Source: Arenicella sp. | GTDB taxonomy: Bacteria > Pseudomonadota > Gammaproteobacteria > Arenicellales > Arenicellaceae | Assembly (NCBI GenBank): GCA_023299895.1 | Contig: JALZWI010000113.1 | Location: forward strand, 1 to 9,841 | Direction of reading: 5' to 3' | Length of the DNA: 9,841 nucleotides | Part shown: positions 6,694 through 9,841 of the stretch, piece after piece | How the letters are laid out: the number at the start of each line of letters is the position of its first letter | How positions within the stretch are numbered: position 1 is the stretch's first letter | Notes under the pieces: model-generated | What the model was told of the DNA's origin: nothing | Seen by the model: the letters and a program-made list of their open reading frames with translations, nothing else | The model's database searches: none | Translations under genes and position numbers: made by a program

Positions 6694-6726
6694 AGCTGAA
6701 GGCTCTCTAAACCCAGCTGAAGGCTC
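6694..6726 (+). repeat. Pair of 12-bp direct repeats before rarA
   Basis: AGCTGAAGGCTC occurs at 6694-6705 and again at 6715-6726, giving a 21-base period, or two helical turns, with both copies on the same face of the DNA. The 85-base gap between the second SDR and rarA holds nothing else clear. The repeat could be a tandem regulator site or a simple duplication. The second copy includes AAGG, but at about 21 bases from the TTG start it is too far to be a normal Shine-Dalgarno sequence. Confidence 0.5.
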
Positions 6727-6744
6727 CTGACCAATAAATAAGTC

Positions 6745-8052
6745 TTGAACGATACCAAATACCAACCTCTAGCTGACCGACTCAGACCAAAATCACTCGA
6801 TGAGGTTGTCGGCCAACGACACTTATTGGCTGACGGCAAACCACTCGGCACGGCTATTGCAACAGGCCAATTACATTCAATGGTGTTTTGGGGACCACCG
6901 GGTACAGGTAAAACTACGCTCGCTAAATTATTAGCCAAGCACACACAAGCGCACTTCATTACCTTATCAGCTGTCTTGTCCGGCGTTAAAGATATTCGCG
7001 AAGCCGTCGAAGCGGCGAAGTTGCGCCAACGCTTAAATCAAGGTGAAACGGTGTTGTTTGTTGACGAGGTTCATCGCTTTAATAAAGCCCAACAAGATGC
7101 TTTTTTGCCTCATATTGAAGACGGTACTATTGTCTTTGTAGGTGCTACCACTGAGAACCCATCGTTTGAATTAAACAACGCACTTCTGTCACGCGCGCGC
7201 GTCTATGTGCTCCAGTCACTTGAAGCGACAGACATCGCTCAATTAATTGAGCGGGCGTTAAGGGATAAAGAATACGGGCTAGGTGAACTCGCTCTAGATA
7301 TTTCTAAAGAAAATCAAACACGCCTAGCCGAAATAGCCGATGGCGATGCCAGGCGTGCCTTAACCTACTTAGAACTCTGTGCTGATCTGTGCGAAGACCA
7401 AACCATTAGCCAAGAGCTATTAATGAATGTGGTGGGTGGTTCAGCGTTAAGACGTTTTGATAAAAACGGCGAAGCTTTTTACGATCAAATTTCAGCATTG
7501 CATAAATCAGTGCGTGGTTCATCACCTGATGGCGCACTGTATTGGCTGTGCCGAATGTTAGACGGCGGCTGTGATCCGCTATATGTAGCTCGTCGAGTCG
7601 TGCGCATGGCATCGGAAGACATCGGCAATGCCGACCCTAGGGCTTTGCAAATTGCCTTGAATGCGTGGGACGTGCAAGAGCGACTCGGCAGCCCAGAAGG
7701 AGAGCTAGCCATTGCACATGCAGTGACGTACCTTGCGGTGGCCGCTAAAAGTAATGCAGTTTACAACGGTTATAAATCAGCCATGCGTGCAGCTAAAGAA
7801 TCTGGCTCATTGGAAGTACCGTTACATTTACGAAATGCGCCGACCAAATTGATGAAGGAATTGGATTACGGTAAAGCCTATCGTTATGCGCATGATGAAC
7901 CAGAGGGTTATGCAGCAGGTGAGACATATTTGCCAGATGAATTGGATGGAGTAGATTTTTATCAGCCAGTCGATCGAGGCATGGAAATTCGGATTGCTGA
8001 AAAGATGGAACGACTGCGTCGGCTTGATCGAGAGCATTTTGATAAAGAGTAG
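6745..8052 (+). CDS. rarA: Replication-associated recombination protein A (AAA+ ATPase RarA/MgsA)
   Basis: A 435-residue cytoplasmic AAA+ ATPase of the RarA/WRNIP1/Mgs1 family that acts at stalled replication forks and interacts with single-stranded-DNA-binding protein (family knowledge). It shows the N-terminal PLADRLRP and VVGQRHLL, Walker A GPPGTGKT (50-57), Walker B FVDE with Asp107-Glu108, sensor-1 GATTENPSFELN (133-144), the arginine-finger segment SRAR (149-152) and sensor-2 GDARRA (200-205). The tetramerisation domain carries the family hallmarks HKSVRGSSPDGALYW, DPLYVARR, SEDIGNADPRA and HLRNAPTKLMKE. Length is normal. The start must be TTG 6745: an in-frame stop lies two codons upstream at 6739-6741 and the first in-frame ATG falls just before Walker A. 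It is on the same strand as the lipid operon with an 85-base gap, so readthrough is possible but its function is unrelated. Confidence 0.97.
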   Translation: MNDTKYQPLADRLRPKSLDEVVGQRHLLADGKPLGTAIATGQLHSMVFWGPPGTGKTTLAKLLAKHTQAHFITLSAVLSGVKDIREAVEAAKLRQRLNQGETVLFVDEVHRFNKAQQDAFLPHIEDGTIVFVGATTENPSFELNNALLSRARVYVLQSLEATDIAQLIERALRDKEYGLGELALDISKENQTRLAEIADGDARRALTYLELCADLCEDQTISQELLMNVVGGSALRRFDKNGEAFYDQISALHKSVRGSSPDGALYWLCRMLDGGCDPLYVARRVVRMASEDIGNADPRALQIALNAWDVQERLGSPEGELAIAHAVTYLAVAAKSNAVYNGYKSAMRAAKESGSLEVPLHLRNAPTKLMKELDYGKAYRYAHDEPEGYAAGETYLPDELDGVDFYQPVDRGMEIRIAEKMERLRRLDREHFDKE

Positions 8053-8273
8053 CTTTTAAGATTGCCACTCGACAACTGCTTCCTGCGTTGTTGTCGCTCC
8101 TAAATCTATTTAGCCGTCCATGCCCAAGCATCACTAATTTTCATGTCATGTGAAAATTCCCTTTATTGAATAAAAACGCGCTTGGCGCTCCTTACCAGAT
8201 GCTGCGCTTCGCGCACTGATTATAGAGTTAGCAATTTATTCTAGGTTGCGTTTTAGGACTCTAGAATCTAATT
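8053..8273. repeat. Hairpin-rich intergenic stretch downstream of rarA
   Basis: There is no ORF. Five separate inverted repeats lie in about 200 bases: CGACAAC/GTTGTCG (8070-8096, 13-base loop), AATTTTCA/TGAAAATT (8136-8158, 7-base loop), GCGC/GCGC (8178-8188), TGCGC/GCGCA (8203-8215) and ATTCTAG/CTAGAAT (8238-8267, 16-base loop). None except the following terminator has a T-run. It could be remnants of REP- or MITE-like elements or the 3' UTR of rarA. Confidence 0.5.
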
Positions 8274-8303
8274 AAAATAGTCTGGCAGTCCTGACTATTT
8301 TTT
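8274..8303 (+). terminator. Rho-independent terminator after rarA intergenic region
   Basis: AAAATAGTC (8274-8282) and GACTATTTT (8293-8301) form perfect 9-bp arms around a 10-base loop, and the T-run extends to 8303 (six T). The stem is AU-rich, so strength is moderate. It lies 222 bases after the rarA stop and 47 bases before the small ORF, insulating that ORF from upstream transcription. Confidence 0.65.
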
Positions 8304-8314
8304 ATGAAATATAT

Positions 8315-8323
8315 TGTTATTAT
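8315..8323 (+). promoter_or_regulatory. Candidate extended -10 promoter for the small ORF
   Basis: TG at 8315-8316, one base, then TATTAT at 8318-8323 matches the extended -10 pattern with 5 of 6 in the hexamer. No good -35 is visible, which extended -10 promoters tolerate. Transcription would start near 8330, about 20 bases before ATG 8350 and just after the terminator. Confidence 0.35.
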
Positions 8324-8349
8324 GAAGTACCAATTATGCGAGTTTTAAA

Positions 8350-8571
8350 ATGACTGAAAAAATAAATGATAAGGCTTTGATTGCTTTAAAAATTGCGTTT
8401 ACTTATATGCCTAAAGCTATAGAGGTGACCAAGTATGATTATGGTGATCGAACTCAAATTGTGCTTGATCATATTGAGTCTGTTAGACAGACCTTGCTGG
8501 TCAATGATGTTGACCCAGATGAAGTGTATGGTGAAATAAATCCTTCTATTACACCTAATTCAACTTATTAG
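8350..8571 (+). CDS. Small hypothetical protein, 73 residues
   Basis: I do not recognise a family. The predicted protein is acidic and soluble, with no signal peptide, membrane segment or cysteine. Residues about 8-28 (ALIALKIAFTYMPKAIEVTK) and about 36-52 (QIVLDHIESVRQTLLVN) look like amphipathic helices, and the tail (VDPDEVYGEINPSITPNSTY) is extended. Codon use resembles the neighbouring genes, the ORF sits between a terminator and the mscS leader, and a promoter candidate lies just upstream, all in favour of a real gene. Against it, only a weak GAG precedes the ATG and no known motif is present. It would be transcribed alone. Confidence 0.55.
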   Translation: MTEKINDKALIALKIAFTYMPKAIEVTKYDYGDRTQIVLDHIESVRQTLLVNDVDPDEVYGEINPSITPNSTY

Positions 8572-8578
8572 AATTTCA

Positions 8579-8604
8579 TGGGGTCAGAGTCGTTGAAACT
8601 TTCA
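8579..8604 (+). repeat. Possible solo dispersed-repeat fragment (GGGGTCAGAGTC type)
   Basis: TGGGGTCAGAGTCG (8579-8592) is followed by the palindrome TGAAA-C-TTTCA (8594-8604). Short GGGGTCAGA-starting motifs are, as I recall, frequent flanks of REP/RAYT or IS200-like elements in gammaproteobacteria. No transposase is next to it here. The rest of the 147-base gap before mscS shows nothing I can name. Confidence 0.35.
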
Positions 8605-8718
8605 CCTCACTCTTAGTTAGGCTAATATCCAAACTTGGAAAGATAAAGCATAGATTGTTTTTTATAACCAGCCAGGGTAATAAGGCCCAATTAACTGCAA
8701 CTACAACTGTCATCTAAA

Positions 8719-9615
8719 ATGTTATCAGAATATTTAAATCCTTTTTCCGCTCGGTTAGAAAAATTATGGCTGGGTTTGCATAACTTGGAGCAAAGTCTGC
8801 TTGTGATTATTGGGATGATCGCGGCTTACTACTTTCTTCGTTATTTTGTGATACGACGCCTTGAGCGACTAACTGCAAAAACGGAAAATGATTTAGATGA
8901 CCGATTAATTCATTTCATTAAGCAGTTTCTCTGGTTAGCAATGTTTCTCAGTGCCATAGTGTTTGTGCTTAGTATCAATGGTATTGCGATTTCACCGATA
9001 TTAGCGGGCGCGGGAATTTTTGGTATAGCAGTTGGTTTGGCTGCAAAAGAAACCCTTGCAGATATTTTGTCGGGTATCTTTTTGATTGTTGACCGACCAT
9101 TACGCATTGGTGATCGGGTAACAATTGATCGTATTGGTAAACATTGGGGCTCTTGGGGTGATGTTGTGGATATTGGTTTGCGCCGTACCTCGGTGCGTAA
9201 CACCGATGGTGTCATCGTCAACTACCCAAACTCATTACTTTCTAGTGGGATTATAAAAAATTTCTCGATTAATGTTGCGCCGGTGAGAGCGCGTATCCGT
9301 TTTCAAGTTGATTACTCTGCTGACCCAGAGAAAGTCCGTAGTCTGGTTATGCAAGCCATTGATGATGTCGATGGAATTTTAGAAGATAAAATTACCATTG
9401 TTATTCGCTCAATGTGGGACGACGACCAAGGTCATCAACTTGCAGGCGTGCTTTATGAAGCTCGTTATTTGCTTAAAGATGTAAAACAACGCACAACTAT
9501 TCGATCAGAAGTATTAGCAAATATCATCCGTGCTTTTAATAAACATAAAATTCCGATGGCCGCACAGCCACTGACAATGATTAATCGGGTCGAAGAAGAA
9601 AAAATGTTGTTGTAA
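8719..9615 (+). CDS. Small-conductance mechanosensitive channel family protein (MscS)
   Basis: A 298-residue inner-membrane protein with the standard minimal MscS layout. TM1 is about residues 26-45, TM2 about 68-90, and the pore-lining TM3 about 92-124, with the Gly/Ala-rich pattern AGAGIFGIAVGLAAKETLADILSG and the turn DRPLRIGDRV. The beta-domain follows, with the signature NTDGVIVNYPNSLLSSGIIKNFS, and then the alpha/beta cytoplasmic domain. It should form a heptamer that opens under membrane tension to release solutes on osmotic downshock (family knowledge). Length is close to E. coli MscS (286 residues), so there are no extra N-terminal membrane helices as in larger paralogues. ATG 8719 has no clear Shine-Dalgarno sequence. 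It is monocistronic here, with a strong terminator about 160 bases downstream. Confidence 0.94.
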   Translation: MLSEYLNPFSARLEKLWLGLHNLEQSLLVIIGMIAAYYFLRYFVIRRLERLTAKTENDLDDRLIHFIKQFLWLAMFLSAIVFVLSINGIAISPILAGAGIFGIAVGLAAKETLADILSGIFLIVDRPLRIGDRVTIDRIGKHWGSWGDVVDIGLRRTSVRNTDGVIVNYPNSLLSSGIIKNFSINVAPVRARIRFQVDYSADPEKVRSLVMQAIDDVDGILEDKITIVIRSMWDDDQGHQLAGVLYEARYLLKDVKQRTTIRSEVLANIIRAFNKHKIPMAAQPLTMINRVEEEKMLL

Positions 9616-9705
9616 AACCACCACATTTGTTGTGTAGATAACTAATTTGATACTTATGTGGTTAAAGCTAAGTTAGTAAGTCTAGATTGAGAGTCATTTG
9701 GCGTA

Positions 9706-9733
9706 TTGTTAACCCATGAAACGGACTTATAGT
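9706..9733 (+). promoter_or_regulatory. Candidate sigma-70 promoter
   Basis: TTGTTA (9706-9711, 4 of 6), a 16-base spacer and TATAGT (9728-9733, 5 of 6). Predicted transcription start is near 9740, with no start codon between it and the terminator that opens a meaningful frame. Confidence 0.35.
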
Positions 9734-9739
9734 TTTTTT

Positions 9740-9806
9740 TCATAACTCTCTCTTCTTTTTATTAGTTTAGATGCCGCTAGGAATAACTTCCAAGCGGCTT
9801 TCTTTT
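9740..9806 (+). ncRNA. Possible short regulatory RNA
   Basis: A transcript starting near 9740 and stopping at the terminator would be about 67 bases: a pyrimidine-rich 5' half (CTCTCTCTTCTTTTT at 9746-9760) and then a stable terminator hairpin. A CU-rich single-stranded segment is a common seed against Shine-Dalgarno sequences in small RNAs. The alternative is that it is simply the end of the mscS 3' UTR. This is prediction only. Confidence 0.3.
9773..9806 (+). terminator. Strong rho-independent terminator
   Basis: GCCGCT-A-GGAA, loop TAAC, then TTCC-A-AGCGGC: 6 and 4 paired bases separated by a single A-A mismatch, followed by TTTCTTTT. The GC-rich base and U-rich tail fit intrinsic termination on the + strand. 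It ends either a long mscS 3' UTR or the small RNA proposed here. Confidence 0.8.
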
Positions 9807-9807
9807 G

Positions 9808-9841
9808 CCTACAGGATGTAGGTACATCGCGGTCGCATGGA
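9808..9841. repeat. Start of a tandem-hairpin dispersed repeat, cut by window edge
   Basis: CCTACA-GGA-TGTAGG (9808-9822) is a perfect 6-bp hairpin with a 3-base loop. After GTACATCGCG a second unit begins with GTCGCATGGA, which would pair with TGCGAC beyond the edge. Alternating hairpins with GGA in the loop resemble a dispersed intergenic repeat seen in several gammaproteobacteria (recall, not searched). Confidence 0.45.

Noticed and set aside
6533..6730. 65-codon plus-strand frame at the end of the second SDR
   Set aside because: It is out of frame over the conserved SDR C-terminus and its last codons are only the direct repeat.
7793..8134. 113-codon minus-strand open frame at the 3' end of rarA
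   Set aside because: Mostly antisense to conserved rarA sequence; composition not protein-like.
8304..8348. 14-codon leader peptide before the orphan ORF
   Set aside because: It begins before the most likely transcription start near 8330, has no ribosome site and no regulatory codon run.
9616..9665. CCACAT/ATGTGG and AACCAC/GTGGTT as a terminator right after mscS
   Set aside because: Arms are short with a loop of about 30 bases and no T-run; the real terminator is at 9773-9806.

Overview
The window looks like chromosomal DNA of a marine-type gammaproteobacterium. The RarA protein is close to the Enterobacteria-type family along its whole length, base composition is moderate (mid-40s % GC by eye, not counted), and the other genes are typical of free-living heterotrophic gammaproteobacteria. 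This placement is inference; there is no rRNA or other marker. No tRNA, rRNA, CRISPR array, intact insertion sequence or prophage gene is visible.

Left part (1-1858, + strand): three tightly packed genes. They are the 3' part of a conserved protein of unknown function that enters from the left edge, a cysteine-type glutathione S-transferase-like protein overlapping its end, and a very small GNAT-fold acetyltransferase-like protein. Facing them on the minus strand (1888-2532) is a two-domain thioredoxin-fold protein with a CGEC site and a CPHC glutaredoxin site. Its C-terminal tail seems to be an add-on encoded by hairpin-forming DNA.

Centre (2533-6659): a divergent control region carries a perfect 9+3+9 inverted repeat and a 14-bp palindrome next to the redox gene's start. 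It is followed by a compact operon: acyl-CoA dehydrogenase, short-chain dehydrogenase (NAD type), APH-fold kinase and a second short-chain dehydrogenase (NADP type). The first three genes overlap by 8 bases at each junction. The kinase and acyl-CoA dehydrogenase are the two halves fused in animal ACAD10/ACAD11 and separate in the Pseudomonas levulinate (lva) pathway. The best reading is a module for 4-hydroxyacyl-CoA breakdown: phosphorylation of the 4-hydroxyl, phosphate loss and rearrangement toward 3-hydroxyacyl-CoA, then oxidation. No LvaB-like small partner and no acyl-CoA ligase lie in the window.

Right part (6660-9841): rarA, a AAA+ replication-fork maintenance ATPase with a TTG start, follows the operon after an 85-base gap holding a 12-bp direct repeat. 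Next come a hairpin-dense intergenic stretch of about 300 bases ending in a terminator, a 73-residue orphan ORF with an extended -10 promoter candidate, an MscS-family mechanosensitive channel, and a final intergenic stretch. That last stretch contains a strong terminator, a possible short regulatory RNA, and the start of a tandem-hairpin repeat cut by the window edge.
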